NCBI RefSeq assembly: GCF_002019635.1
Contig: NZ_KV917371.1
Span: 1,302,001-1,366,000 of the forward strand
Source: Metabacillus halosaccharovorans
GTDB taxonomy: Bacteria; Bacillota; Bacilli; Bacillales; Bacillaceae
Length of the DNA stretch: 64,000 nucleotides
Direction of reading: 5' to 3'
Below are positions 25,883 through 34,391 of this stretch, in pieces; position 1 is the first letter of the stretch; each line of letters opens with the position of its first letter. The notes under the pieces were generated by a model. That model had not been told where the DNA came from. It did no database searches and worked only from the letters and a program-made list of their open reading frames with translations. The translations under genes were made by a program, and so were the position numbers.

Positions 25883-25912
25883 ATTGTATTATTTTCCCAA
25901 TATTTCTGTCAA
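25883..25912 (-). promoter_or_regulatory. Promoter of the bmrCD leader
   Basis: On the minus strand TTGACA (25912-25907), 18-base spacer, TACAAT (25888-25883), about 40 bases before the leader peptide start. Confidence 0.65.
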
Positions 25913-25986
25913 TGCATTTTCAAAAAATATTTACGTGAGGATGACTCAGTAATTTGCGCCTATCTAAGTCTTATTCCTCACGCTTT

Positions 25987-26583
25987 TTATTTATTCATTT
26001 TTGCTAAAAAGTCACCCAGAAGATCTTCCATATCTTCTGATTCCTCTTGAGTCTCCTCTTTAGTAGAAGCAAGCTCTCTTTCTATTCTGGCAAAATCAAA
26101 GTCTACTATATCATCATCGTCAAGATTTGGAATCTCTTCTTCTTCAGGTATTGCCGACTCTACTATCTCTACCTGTTCAAGGTCTTGATTTCCATCAACA
26201 TCCACTTCCTGCAAGTACAATGCTTCATCAATATCCAGCGCATTACTTGTTAATGAGGCCAAAATTGAAGTTGCTCTCACAGGATCTGATAAAATTTGAT
26301 AGACGATGCTTCCCAGCAATGCTTCTGAGTGTGAATGTTTCAACCAATTCCGCTGATCTTTTGATAAATGCTTGGGCATTGGAAGACTAATCATTTCTCT
26401 ATCCTTTGCTAAGGAGCTTCCAACGCCTTCTAAAACAAATTCTGCAATTTTACTTGAAAAGTTTCGTTTTTCAGTTTGTTTAAGCTTTTCCAACTGTTTA
26501 ATAAGATGATCAGGTGTATCAGATGGAAGGCGAAATGTAATAGCTTGTCCCCTTTTTATTGTTGGTGCACCCTTTTTATTCAT
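25987..26583 (-). CDS. parR: ParR-like DNA-binding adaptor of a type II partition system
   Basis: A 198-residue protein. The N-terminal ribbon-helix-helix-like region (about residues 12-55, AITFRLPSDTPDHLIKQL then NFSSKIAEFVLEGV) is the pattern of ParR/StbB adaptors of actin-type partition systems. The C-terminal third is very acidic (EEEEIPNLDDDD) and ends in a short helix DLLGDFLAKMNK, plausibly the part that caps the ParM filament. It lies 19 bases downstream of parM. It would bind the TGTnTACA-like array upstream of parM and repress the operon. Confidence 0.75.
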   Translation of the reverse strand: MNKKGAPTIKRGQAITFRLPSDTPDHLIKQLEKLKQTEKRNFSSKIAEFVLEGVGSSLAKDREMISLPMPKHLSKDQRNWLKHSHSEALLGSIVYQILSDPVRATSILASLTSNALDIDEALYLQEVDVDGNQDLEQVEIVESAIPEEEEIPNLDDDDIVDFDFARIERELASTKEETQEESEDMEDLLGDFLAKMNK

Positions 26584-26602
26584 GTAACCACCTTAATTTG
26601 TT

Positions 26603-27775
26603 TTAGACTGTTTGCTTTTCGTTTTTCTTTTGTGGTTCACTTGTTTTTCTGACAAAGTCAGAGATTAATTTATAGTATGCGTTCGCCATCATCCAGATGC
26701 TTTCTTTTTCATCCTCAAAGAATTCAATATTGTAGCCATCTAAACTATTATTTAACATCTTAATATACTCTTTTAAAACAATAGATCCTCCTCCAACGAA
26801 ATAGCAGATTTCAGTTTGGGAGTTCTTTTGCCAAACATTACGAAGATGACGGTATTGTTTCTTTGCCAGTTCAAGAAGAATGCGATCTGTAATGTCATGA
26901 ACATTTGTACGGCTTCCTTTTACCATAATATGATGTCTGTCATTTTTTCTTGTAATAATATCCACAACATCACGGCGGCTATCAAGCTCAACTCCGTGCT
27001 TTGTTCGAATTTCTTCTCTTATTGCTTCTAATGATTCTGAAACACCTAAATTAAAGCCTTGTGCTTTATCATCATCAACATTTCGATTCTTAATAACCGC
27101 AACATCTGTTGATAATCCACCAATATCTTGAATTAAAATCTGTTTATCAATTAAATCACGATTGATGATTTTTAAATCCTTGTCCATCACCAGATTAATA
27201 TAAGCTGCAAATCCTTCAGGATATACTTTTACCTCATCAAACTTAATATTAACCTTTATACCTTGGTACTTTGGCGTTACTAGAAATTCCACTTGATGAA
27301 CAGAGCCTAATAATTGTGAACGATAGCCTACATCTTTTCCTTCTTTCACTTCACGAAGTGGTAAGCCTGTCCCAAGTGTGTAATTCGCATCAATGACATT
27401 ATTTGTCTTTTTAAAAAAATTGGAGTTTTCTTCACGCACAGCATCCAATGCTAATGAAGTAAATAACATGACAAGTGTTTGATCTTCTTCAGACTTGCTG
27501 CTGCCTGGATCCAGCTCACTTGGATTATCACTTTTCGTTGCTAAGTTTCCTACACGATAAATAGCATTGTTCTCTTTAAGGGCAGGGGAGTGAACTCTTA
27601 TATGAATACCATCTAAAGGGTTCTTTTCATTTAACTCTTCTATACCTATGACAGGGCGATCTTCTGTGTCTCTCGCAATAACGTTAGGAATATATAATTC
27701 GTAATCTCCTTTTCCAAACAGAGCCTTCACGCAATCATTACCAACATCAACAGCTGTTATTCTTGTTTTACTCAT
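26603..27775 (-). CDS. parM: ParM/StbA-family actin-like ATPase
   Basis: A 390-residue cytoplasmic filament-forming ATPase of the actin/Hsp70 fold. Phosphate-1 loop AVDVGNDCVKALFG (about residues 8-21), phosphate-2 IQDIGGLSTDVAVI, and adenosine motif CYFVGGGSIVLKEYI are all present. Length is that of plasmid ParM/Alp-type proteins, not MreB. With the adaptor gene downstream and the repeat array upstream it makes a full parC-parM-parR locus, normally a plasmid segregation device, here among chromosomal housekeeping genes. Confidence 0.85.
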   Translation of the reverse strand: MSKTRITAVDVGNDCVKALFGKGDYELYIPNVIARDTEDRPVIGIEELNEKNPLDGIHIRVHSPALKENNAIYRVGNLATKSDNPSELDPGSSKSEEDQTLVMLFTSLALDAVREENSNFFKKTNNVIDANYTLGTGLPLREVKEGKDVGYRSQLLGSVHQVEFLVTPKYQGIKVNIKFDEVKVYPEGFAAYINLVMDKDLKIINRDLIDKQILIQDIGGLSTDVAVIKNRNVDDDKAQGFNLGVSESLEAIREEIRTKHGVELDSRRDVVDIITRKNDRHHIMVKGSRTNVHDITDRILLELAKKQYRHLRNVWQKNSQTEICYFVGGGSIVLKEYIKMLNNSLDGYNIEFFEDEKESIWMMANAYYKLISDFVRKTSEPQKKNEKQTV

Positions 27776-27861
27776 AAAACCATCCCTCTCCTAAAAATGA
27801 ATATTAATTCTATTACTTCAAGAGTAAGGGGAGGGTGTAAGAGCGTCAATCATACTTTCGA

Positions 27862-28019
27862 TGTGTTCAATATGAATACAAGTGTACGAATTTGTTTACA
27901 TTCGAAACAAAATTGTATACATCCTATTAAAACGCTATGTATTCATGTTTGTGTACAAGTAAACGCATTTGTACACATTGAGTATACACTTTGTATACAT
28001 GTTTACAACTATGTAAACA
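27862..28019 (-). promoter_or_regulatory. Iteron array upstream of parM, candidate parC centromere
   Basis: About eleven TGTnTACA-like 8-mers in 158 bases: 27862, 27873, 27893, 27914, 27938, 27950, 27970, 27982, 27992, 28000 and 28012. Exact TGTATACA occurs at 27914 and 27992, TGTTTACA at 27893 and 28000, TGTGTACA at 27950 and TGTAAACA at 28012. Most spacings are near 10-12 or 20-24 bases, placing motifs on one face of the helix. The 28020-28170 stretch shows nothing further. Confidence 0.75.
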
Positions 28020-28172
28020 TACAAAATTCGTTACTATTCGACCTAAAAAACCCTGTCTTTTGACTTAGTTAGAATCCTTATTAAATGTCTTTTCATTGAA
28101 AAAAATGATGGATTTTGGTGAAAGATTTTGGTTATTTTAAACTTAGTTGCTATGTAAAAACTAAATATATTA

Positions 28173-28201
28173 AAAATAGAGACTTGCCAAAAAGCAGTCT
28201 C
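28173..28201 (-). terminator. Terminator of SDR gene
   Basis: Arms GAGACTTGCC and GCAGTCTC around a short loop, followed on the minus strand by TATTTTTAAT. Confidence 0.65.
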
Positions 28202-29044
28202 CTATTTCATCAGTTTATTTAGAATGAATTTTTCTAACCATGACCAGGGTAAAATTGCTTTTAATAGAATGGTAGATTTAACTCCCTTCCCGATTGGGTA
28301 GCGTAATGATGTGCCCTCTTTTACTGCGATTGTGGCGACAAGTCTGGCTACATCATAAGGATCTCCAAAATCAGTGGATCCTTTTACAATATACTGCTCC
28401 AGTTTTGTCATTACTTTATAATATGGTGAATCTTTACGTAACGATTTATCAGTTACCTGTTTACCACTGGTCCAAATACTTGTTTGATAGGAGCCAGGTT
28501 CTATTAAGACAACCTCTATCCCAAATGGTTTGAGCTCCAACCTTAGCGATTCACTCCACCCTTCAAGTGCATACTTGGAGGAAACATATGGAGATAGACC
28601 GGGGAAGCCCACACGTCCACTAATGCTGCTCATGTTTATAATCTTCCCCCTCCCCTGCTTTCTCATCGTTGGTAATATGGCTTGTGTCACCCCAATAACT
28701 CCAAAAAAGTTTGTCTCGAACTGTTGACGATATTCTTCAAGCGAAACTTCTTCAGCAAATCCTGCTCCGGCAAAACCGGCATTATTCAAAAGAATATCAA
28801 TTCGACCTTTCTCTTCTATATAACCTTTCAAATGGATAATTGACTCATTCGAGGTGACATCTAACGGGACTACTTCTATGTACTCTTTTACTCCGCATCG
28901 CTCAGCTTCAGTTATAAGTGCTATTTTTTTCTTTATATCCCTCATTGTTGCCGTCACATAAAACCCTTTTTTCGCCAGCTCTATAGTCGTTAATAACCCT
29001 AAGCCGCTGGACGCTCCTGTAACTACAGCATGTTGTTTATCCAT
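28202..29044 (-). CDS. Short-chain dehydrogenase/reductase (SDR)
   Basis: A 280-residue classical SDR oxidoreductase. It has a Rossmann fold with VTGASSGLGLL (cofactor loop), DILLNNAGFAG, catalytic Ser in NMSSISGRVGF, and the YVSSKYALEGW Tyr/Lys pair. The substrate is unknown. The ATG at 29044 was chosen because GGAGG lies 5 bases upstream; a longer start at 29071 lacks a good site. Monocistronic. Confidence 0.85.
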   Translation of the reverse strand: MDKQHAVVTGASSGLGLLTTIELAKKGFYVTATMRDIKKKIALITEAERCGVKEYIEVVPLDVTSNESIIHLKGYIEEKGRIDILLNNAGFAGAGFAEEVSLEEYRQQFETNFFGVIGVTQAILPTMRKQGRGKIINMSSISGRVGFPGLSPYVSSKYALEGWSESLRLELKPFGIEVVLIEPGSYQTSIWTSGKQVTDKSLRKDSPYYKVMTKLEQYIVKGSTDFGDPYDVARLVATIAVKEGTSLRYPIGKGVKSTILLKAILPWSWLEKFILNKLMK

Positions 29045-29104
29045 GAAAACCTCCATTGCCATTCTTCTCAAAACTCTTAAGTCTCATTTTATAATATTAT
29101 CCAA

Positions 29105-29134
29105 TAAAAAAATGCCCCTAAAGAATGGGACATT
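29105..29134 (-). terminator. Terminator of ferredoxin/flavodoxin-NADP reductase gene
   Basis: Arms AATGCCCC and GGGACATT (one wobble), followed on the minus strand by TTTTTTTATT. Confidence 0.8.
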
Positions 29135-29138
29135 CATT

Positions 29139-30188
29139 TTACTTGATCATCTGCTTAACAAGTTCTTTATTCCGCTCTTTAAATAACTCATTATGCGAAG
29201 ACACCATTCCGACTTTATAGGCGTCTGGTTGAATATATTGCTTTGCTTTATTTACAGCGTTTGCTGCATCTTGAAAAGCTCCTGCAATCAGGTTAAGTTT
29301 TCCTTCATGCTTCAAAATATCACCCGCTGCATAAATTCCTTTAATCGAAGATTCACTACTGGATGTGCCTTCAACAAAATATTGATCAATTAAGGATACA
29401 TCCAACTGACTATTTTTAAGTAATGATGCATCTCGTTCATAGCCATGATTAATAATGACATCATCTACAGGTAAATAGGTGACTTCTCCTGTTTCTTGAT
29501 TTGTTAATTCTACCTTTTCAATATCTTCATGATTTTCACGAGCAATAAGCTTTGTAATCGATGTTTGATAAATGCAAGTAGCCGTGCTATTCATCAATTG
29601 TGTGATTTGGGCTTCATGTCCGGTTAAGTTTGGCTTTCTATGTACTAAATAAACCTTTTTTGCAATTGGTTCCAGTTCATTGGCCCAGTCTATTGCTGAG
29701 TTCCCTCCCCCTGAAATGACAACCGTACGATCTTTAAATCGTTTTAACGATTTTACTGTATAATGTAGGTTTGAAACCTCGAACTTTTCTGCCCCTTCAA
29801 TTTCAAGCTTTTGCGGATTTAATATTCCACCGCCAACAGCAATGATGACTGTTTTTGATAAATGCTTTTTTCCTGAAGATGCTAACAATGTAAAAATTCC
29901 ATTTTCATCACGTGAAATCGATTCGATTTTTTCACCTAAAACGACTGTTGGATCAAATGTTAATGCTTGCTGAACTAATTGTTCAATTAATTTTTCTCCA
30001 AGTATTGGAGTTTGTCCCCCAATATCCCATATCATTTTTTCAGGATATACATGTATTTTTCCACCGAGCTGTGGTTGAAATTCAATTAATTTTGTTTTCA
30101 TTTCTCTAAGTCCACTATAAAAAGCTGAGTAAAGTCCTGCTGGCCCTCCCCCAATGATCGTAACATCATATATTTCTTGTGAGTCCAT
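29139..30188 (-). CDS. Ferredoxin/flavodoxin-NADP(+) reductase, TrxR-like (YcgT/YumC type)
   Basis: A 349-residue FAD enzyme of the thioredoxin-reductase-like reductase family. FAD motif VTIIGGGPAGLYSAFY near the N terminus, NADP motif VVISGGGNSAIDWAN in the middle and GIYAAGDILKHEGKLNLIAGAFQDAANAVN at the C-terminal FAD site. It lacks the CxxC redox pair of true thioredoxin reductases, as expected. The Fur box over its promoter and the facing siderophore importer suggest it supplies electrons in iron acquisition, as B. subtilis YcgT (Fur regulon) may do. ATG 30188 lies 8 bases after AAGGAG. Confidence 0.88.
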   Translation of the reverse strand: MDSQEIYDVTIIGGGPAGLYSAFYSGLREMKTKLIEFQPQLGGKIHVYPEKMIWDIGGQTPILGEKLIEQLVQQALTFDPTVVLGEKIESISRDENGIFTLLASSGKKHLSKTVIIAVGGGILNPQKLEIEGAEKFEVSNLHYTVKSLKRFKDRTVVISGGGNSAIDWANELEPIAKKVYLVHRKPNLTGHEAQITQLMNSTATCIYQTSITKLIARENHEDIEKVELTNQETGEVTYLPVDDVIINHGYERDASLLKNSQLDVSLIDQYFVEGTSSSESSIKGIYAAGDILKHEGKLNLIAGAFQDAANAVNKAKQYIQPDAYKVGMVSSHNELFKERNKELVKQMIK

Positions 30189-30211
30189 TCCTTTCACTCC
30201 TTAGCCTGAAT

Positions 30212-30230
30212 ATCAATGATTATCATTCTC
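30212..30230 (-). promoter_or_regulatory. Fur box of the reductase gene
   Basis: On the minus strand GAGAATGATAATCATTGAT, 15 of 19 matches to GATAATGATAATCATTATC. It lies just downstream of a promoter TTGTAA (30263-30258), 17 bases, TATAGT (30240-30235). Confidence 0.8.
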
Positions 30231-30277
30231 ATTTACTATACAACGCTTTCCTAACTTTTACAACATGAAATTATACA

Positions 30278-30335
30278 TTGACAATAGTAAAATGGAATTA
30301 TAGAATTTAATTATTCAGTAATGATAATCATTTTC
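30278..30335 (+). promoter_or_regulatory. Promoter and Fur box of the siderophore importer operon
   Basis: TTGACA (30278-30283), 17 bases, TAGAAT (30301-30306). Then AGTAATGATAATCATTTTC (30317-30335), 16 of 19 matches to the Fur consensus, placed over the transcription start region. Confidence 0.82.
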
Positions 30336-30443
30336 ATTACAATAGTTTCTTTATTACGTATAAACTGCGGATAGACATAAAAACTAAGTAAACGCTATCC
30401 ATTCTAATATTCAAAAAAACCTATATAAACGGAGGTTACATAT

Positions 30444-31289
30444 ATGGTTCGCCTTTACACTAATAATTTAAAAATCGGATATGGTGAACGGTTGATTGTA
30501 AAAGATCTTAGTGTAGAGATTCCAGATAAAAAAATTACAACCATCATTGGATCAAATGGTTGTGGAAAATCTACTTTATTAAAAGCTATTACAAGGATCA
30601 TTCCACATCAATCGGGAAATGTCGTTTTAGACGGAGGAGATATTTCTAAGGAAAATACGAAAATCCTCGCAAAGAAAATGGCAATCCTTCCCCAGACACC
30701 TGAAAGTGCAAGTGGGTTAACTGTAGGCGAACTAGTATCTTATGGACGCTTCCCCTATCAAAAAGGCTTTGGTCGTTTAACAAAAAAAGACTATGAAGTA
30801 ATTGATTGGGCACTTGAAGTAACAGGAACGAAGGACTTTAAATTCAGACCAGTTGATGCCCTATCAGGGGGCCAACGTCAAAGAGTTTGGATTGCAATGG
30901 CTCTTGCTCAGGAAACTGATATCATCTTTTTAGATGAGCCTACAACCTACTTAGATATGGCTCACCAATTAGAAGTACTTGAACTTCTCCAAAAGCTTAA
31001 CCAAGAACAAGAACGTACTATTGTCATGGTTTTGCATGATTTAAACCAAGCTGCGCGATTTGCTGACTATATTATAGCGTTAAAAGATGGTCAGATCATA
31101 AAAGCCGGAGATTGTAAAGAAGTAATCACACATGATGTATTAAAGAAAGTTTTCCATATCGATGCTGAAGTTGGAACCGATCCGCGTACAAACAAGCCGA
31201 TGTGCATCACATATAATTTACTTAAGGGAGAAGAAAAAAATGAAGAAACTGTTAATTCCATTCATGCTGCTGCTGTTGCTAGTTATTAG
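30444..31289 (+). CDS. Siderophore ABC transporter ATP-binding protein (YusV/FecE type)
   Basis: A 281-residue cytoplasmic ATPase of the iron-siderophore (FecE/FhuC) class. Walker A GSNGCGKSTLL, signature LSGGQRQRVWIAMALAQ, Walker B IIFLDEPTTYLDMAHQ and switch His in VLHDLNQA. The reading frame runs 50 bases into the binding-protein gene, giving a tail NSIHAAAVASY that is probably extra to the family core. CGGAGG precedes the ATG. First gene of a Fur-boxed group. Confidence 0.9.
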   Translation: MVRLYTNNLKIGYGERLIVKDLSVEIPDKKITTIIGSNGCGKSTLLKAITRIIPHQSGNVVLDGGDISKENTKILAKKMAILPQTPESASGLTVGELVSYGRFPYQKGFGRLTKKDYEVIDWALEVTGTKDFKFRPVDALSGGQRQRVWIAMALAQETDIIFLDEPTTYLDMAHQLEVLELLQKLNQEQERTIVMVLHDLNQAARFADYIIALKDGQIIKAGDCKEVITHDVLKKVFHIDAEVGTDPRTNKPMCITYNLLKGEEKNEETVNSIHAAAVASY

Positions 31290-32178
31290 TGCATGCGGCA
31301 ACAATGATTCAACATCTGAAAACGAAGGAAACGGAAGCACCCCTCCTGAAAATAAACAACCGGAAACCATTACATATGAGTCTGAAAATGGACCTGTTGA
31401 AGTTCCGGCTGACCCGCAACGTGTTGTGTTACTTTCAGGATTTGCTGGTAATGTTCTTGATCTAGGAGTAAACGTAGTAGGTGCTGAATCATGGGCAATC
31501 AATAGTCCAATTCTTGCAGATGAATTAAAAGATGCAGTAGAAGTAACGGATGAAAGCTTAGAGGAAATTATTGAACTAGAGCCGGATTTAATTATTGGAC
31601 TTTCCACAATTAAAAACGTTGATAAGTTAAGTGAAATTGCTCCAACTGTAACGTTTACATGGGGTAAAGTCGATTACTTAACACAGCATCTAGAAATTGG
31701 TAAGCTTTTAAACAAAGAAGAAGAAGCTAAAGCGTGGGTGGAAGAATTCAAATCCCGTGTAGAAGAAACAGGTAAAGAAATTAAAGCAAAAATTGGTGAA
31801 GATGCAACAGTATCTGTCATTGAAAGCTATGGAAAAGATTTATATGTATACGGTGATAATTGGGCAAGAGGAACAGAAATTCTTTATCAAGGAATGGGCT
31901 TAAAAATGCCTGAAAAAGTAAAAGAAGTTGCATTGGAATCTGGTTACTATACTCTATCAGCTGAGGTTCTTCCAGAATATGCCGGTGATTACGTCATTTT
32001 AAGTAAATATTCAGATGCAGATACTTCATTCCAGGAAACTGAAACATATAAAAACATTCCTGCCGTGAAAAATAATCAAGTATATGAAATGGAAGGAAAT
32101 GGTGCATCCTTTAGTGATCCAATCACATTAGAACACCAATTAGCCTTCTTTAAAGAATCATTTTTAGGTGAAAAATAA
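31240..32178 (+). CDS. Iron-siderophore-binding lipoprotein (YfiY-like)
   Basis: A 312-residue lipoprotein with lipobox VISAC (Cys19) and a Ser/Asn/Gly linker. The periplasmic-binding-protein class III (FhuD/BtuF) core includes PQRVVLLSGFAGNVLDLGVNV and LEEIIELEPDLIIG. It would capture a ferric siderophore outside the membrane. Start at 31240 follows AAGGGAGAAG; an in-frame upstream extension would lie inside the ATPase gene. The class is near YfiY (hydroxycarboxylate siderophores such as schizokinen), but the ligand is inferred only. Confidence 0.88.
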   Translation: MKKLLIPFMLLLLLVISACGNNDSTSENEGNGSTPPENKQPETITYESENGPVEVPADPQRVVLLSGFAGNVLDLGVNVVGAESWAINSPILADELKDAVEVTDESLEEIIELEPDLIIGLSTIKNVDKLSEIAPTVTFTWGKVDYLTQHLEIGKLLNKEEEAKAWVEEFKSRVEETGKEIKAKIGEDATVSVIESYGKDLYVYGDNWARGTEILYQGMGLKMPEKVKEVALESGYYTLSAEVLPEYAGDYVILSKYSDADTSFQETETYKNIPAVKNNQVYEMEGNGASFSDPITLEHQLAFFKESFLGEK

Positions 32179-32204
32179 AGGTCAAGCATTGGATTTTGAG
32201 TACA

Positions 32205-32239
32205 GAGGAATTCTTTTAAAGAATTCCTCTCTATTTTTT
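32205..32239 (+). terminator. Terminator-like hairpin between binding protein and permease genes
   Basis: Arms GAGGAATTCTTT and AAAGAATTCCTC, then TCTATTTTTT. It divides ATPase/binding protein from the permeases, so the permeases may depend on read-through. Confidence 0.82.
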
Positions 32240-32316
32240 GTTAAAGTATTAATAGGACTTTAGAACATTATGTAAACGTTACACTTGCGAAAATTTCCAA
32301 AGAAAAGATGAGATAC

Positions 32317-33327
32317 ATGAAAAAGAACACCCGACTATTCATTCCATTTATATTAAAATATGTTGCTGCAATCCTTGTATTTATCTGTTTGTTTATCATT
32401 TCTTTAGTATTTGGAGCTGCTGATATTTCTGTTAAAGACGTGTGGCTTTCGGTTATGTCGAATATATCAAATGAGCAAATTACCATCATTCGGGAGATTC
32501 GATTACCTCGTGAGGTTGCTGCTATTTTTGTTGGTGCAGCACTTGCTACTTCCGGTGCTATCATGCAAGGAATGACAAGAAATCCACTTGCAGATCCCGG
32601 GTTACTCGGATTAACGGCAGGTGCTAATGCTGCGCTCGCAATCATGGTTTCATTTTTACCCTCAGCTAATTACTTTTGGGTAATGGTTTCCTGTTTTATT
32701 GGTGCTGGAATTGGGGCTTTATTAGTATTTGGCATAGGCTCAATGAAAAAAGGCGGCTTTTCCCCTATTCGTATTGTATTAGCCGGCTCTGCTATTTCAG
32801 CGTTTCTCTATGCAATTGCAGAAGGAATTGGTCTTTATTCGAAAACGTCCAAGGATGTTTCTATGTGGACAGCAGGAGGTTTGGTTGGTACAACCTGGTC
32901 TCAGTTACAAATCATTGTACCTGTTATTATCATGGGAATCATTATTACATTGTTTTTCTCAAAACAGTTAACGATTCTTAGTTTAAGTGAAGAAGTTGCA
33001 GTTGGACTTGGACAAAAGACCTTTCAAATTAAAGTCGTTCTTTTCATTATGATTATCTTACTTACAGGTGCTTCAGTCGCACTTGTTGGAAATATGGCTT
33101 TTATCGGTCTTATGATTCCACACATAGCAAGGGCTATTGTTGGAACTGATTATCGTTTTATTATTCCGATGTCAGCAATTATTGGTGCAGCCTTTATGCT
33201 TTTAGCTGATACCCTTGGTCGGACGATGAACGCTCCATTTGAAACACCAGTGGTCGCAATTGTTGCCGTCATGGGCATCCCCTTCTTCTTACTTATTGTC
33301 AAGAAAGGAGGCAGAGCATTCTCATGA
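32317..33327 (+). CDS. Siderophore ABC transporter permease 1 (FecCD family, YfiZ-like)
   Basis: A ~336-residue inner-membrane permease of the FecCD/BtuC family with about ten membrane segments. Family blocks: IRLPREVAAIFVGAALATSGAIMQGMTRNPLADPGLLGLTAG (split across the first helices) and the ATPase-contact region NMAFIGLMIPHIARAIVG. It ends by overlapping the next gene by 4 bases (ATGA). ATG 32317 was chosen; an ATG at 32308 is also possible because neither has a strong ribosome site. Confidence 0.88.
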   Translation: MKKNTRLFIPFILKYVAAILVFICLFIISLVFGAADISVKDVWLSVMSNISNEQITIIREIRLPREVAAIFVGAALATSGAIMQGMTRNPLADPGLLGLTAGANAALAIMVSFLPSANYFWVMVSCFIGAGIGALLVFGIGSMKKGGFSPIRIVLAGSAISAFLYAIAEGIGLYSKTSKDVSMWTAGGLVGTTWSQLQIIVPVIIMGIIITLFFSKQLTILSLSEEVAVGLGQKTFQIKVVLFIMIILLTGASVALVGNMAFIGLMIPHIARAIVGTDYRFIIPMSAIIGAAFMLLADTLGRTMNAPFETPVVAIVAVMGIPFFLLIVKKGGRAFS

Positions 33328-34331
33328 TTCAAACATCATTAGTCAAAAAACAGCGGCTTTTTATTGCTATTTTTATCGTACTTATTTTCCTAACAATTAT
33401 TATTGGCCTGGGACTTGGGACTTCTTCTGTCTCATATAACCGAATTATTCCTACTCTCCTTGGCCAGGGAACATTTAAGGATGAATTCGTTTTATTTTCT
33501 ATACGAATGCCCCGCATTATTATTACGCTACTGGCAGGAATGGCACTTGCATTATCAGGAGCAATCCTGCAAGGTATTACGAGGAATGAATTAGCTGAGC
33601 CTGGTATTATCGGAATAAACTCCGGTGCTGGGGCAGCTATTGCGTTGTTTTACTTATTTTTTCCAATTGATTCAGGCTCATTTATCTATATGCTGCCGAT
33701 CGTTGCCTTTCTTGGTGCTCTCGTGACAGCCATCTTAATATATGTTTTTTCTTATGACCGAAAGGTGGGATTGCAACCAATTAGACTGGTCTTAATCGGG
33801 GTAGGTTTTTCACTTGCTCTATCAGGCCTAATGATTGTTCTCATCTCATCTGCAGATCGCGTAAAAGTTGACTTTATTGCCAAATGGCTGGCAGGAAATA
33901 TATGGGGTACAGACTGGCCGTTTATTCTCGCCCTTCTTCCTTGGTTAATTATCCTTATCCCTTTTACACTTTACAAGGCCAACCGTCTGAACATTCTTAG
34001 TCTCAGTGAACCGGTGGCAGTCGGTGTTGGTCTTTCTATTGAAAAAGAACGTATTGTTTTATTATTAACAGCTGTTGCACTTGCAGCCTCTGCTGTATCT
34101 GTAACAGGCGGAATTTCCTTTATTGGGCTAATGGCACCTCATATCGCAAGAGCCCTGGTAGGTCCAAGAAATCAATTATTTATTCCTATTGCAGTATTAG
34201 TTGGCGGTTTTCTCTTATTATTTGCTGATACAGTAGGACGTAATTTAATTGAACCGGATGGGCTACCTGCGGGGATTATGGTGGCACTGATAGGTGCTCC
34301 CTACTTTGTGTATTTATTACTTAAAAAATAA
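33324..34331 (+). CDS. Siderophore ABC transporter permease 2 (FecCD family, YfhA-like)
   Basis: A 335-residue FecCD-family permease, partner of the preceding gene. Conserved blocks RMPRIIITLLAGMALALSGAILQG and ISFIGLMAPHIARALVG. The two permeases form a heterodimeric channel driven by the YusV-type ATPase. AAGGAGG lies upstream within permease 1, and the ATGA overlap supports coupling. Confidence 0.9.
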   Translation: MIQTSLVKKQRLFIAIFIVLIFLTIIIGLGLGTSSVSYNRIIPTLLGQGTFKDEFVLFSIRMPRIIITLLAGMALALSGAILQGITRNELAEPGIIGINSGAGAAIALFYLFFPIDSGSFIYMLPIVAFLGALVTAILIYVFSYDRKVGLQPIRLVLIGVGFSLALSGLMIVLISSADRVKVDFIAKWLAGNIWGTDWPFILALLPWLIILIPFTLYKANRLNILSLSEPVAVGVGLSIEKERIVLLLTAVALAASAVSVTGGISFIGLMAPHIARALVGPRNQLFIPIAVLVGGFLLLFADTVGRNLIEPDGLPAGIMVALIGAPYFVYLLLKK

Positions 34332-34338
34332 TAGACAG

Positions 34339-34374
34339 GGCAGTCTACTTTCAAATGGTTGACTGCCTATTTTC
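34339..34374. terminator. Terminator between importer operon and aprX
   Basis: Arms GGCAGTC and GACTGCC with TATTTT following on the plus strand; it lies between convergent genes. Confidence 0.7.
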
Positions 34375-34391
34375 ATTTCTTAGGAAATAAC

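Noticed and set aside
26603-28019. Prophage or integrative element around parM
   Set aside because: No integrase, replication, capsid or transfer gene and no flanking direct repeats were seen within several kb.
27797-28063. 88-codon open frame on the plus strand
   Set aside because: It runs through the TGTnTACA array and its protein is Val/Cys/His-rich low-complexity output of the repeats; no convincing ribosome site.
32268-32645. 125-codon minus-strand frame over permease 1
   Set aside because: Antisense to the conserved N-terminal FecCD block; no support as a gene.
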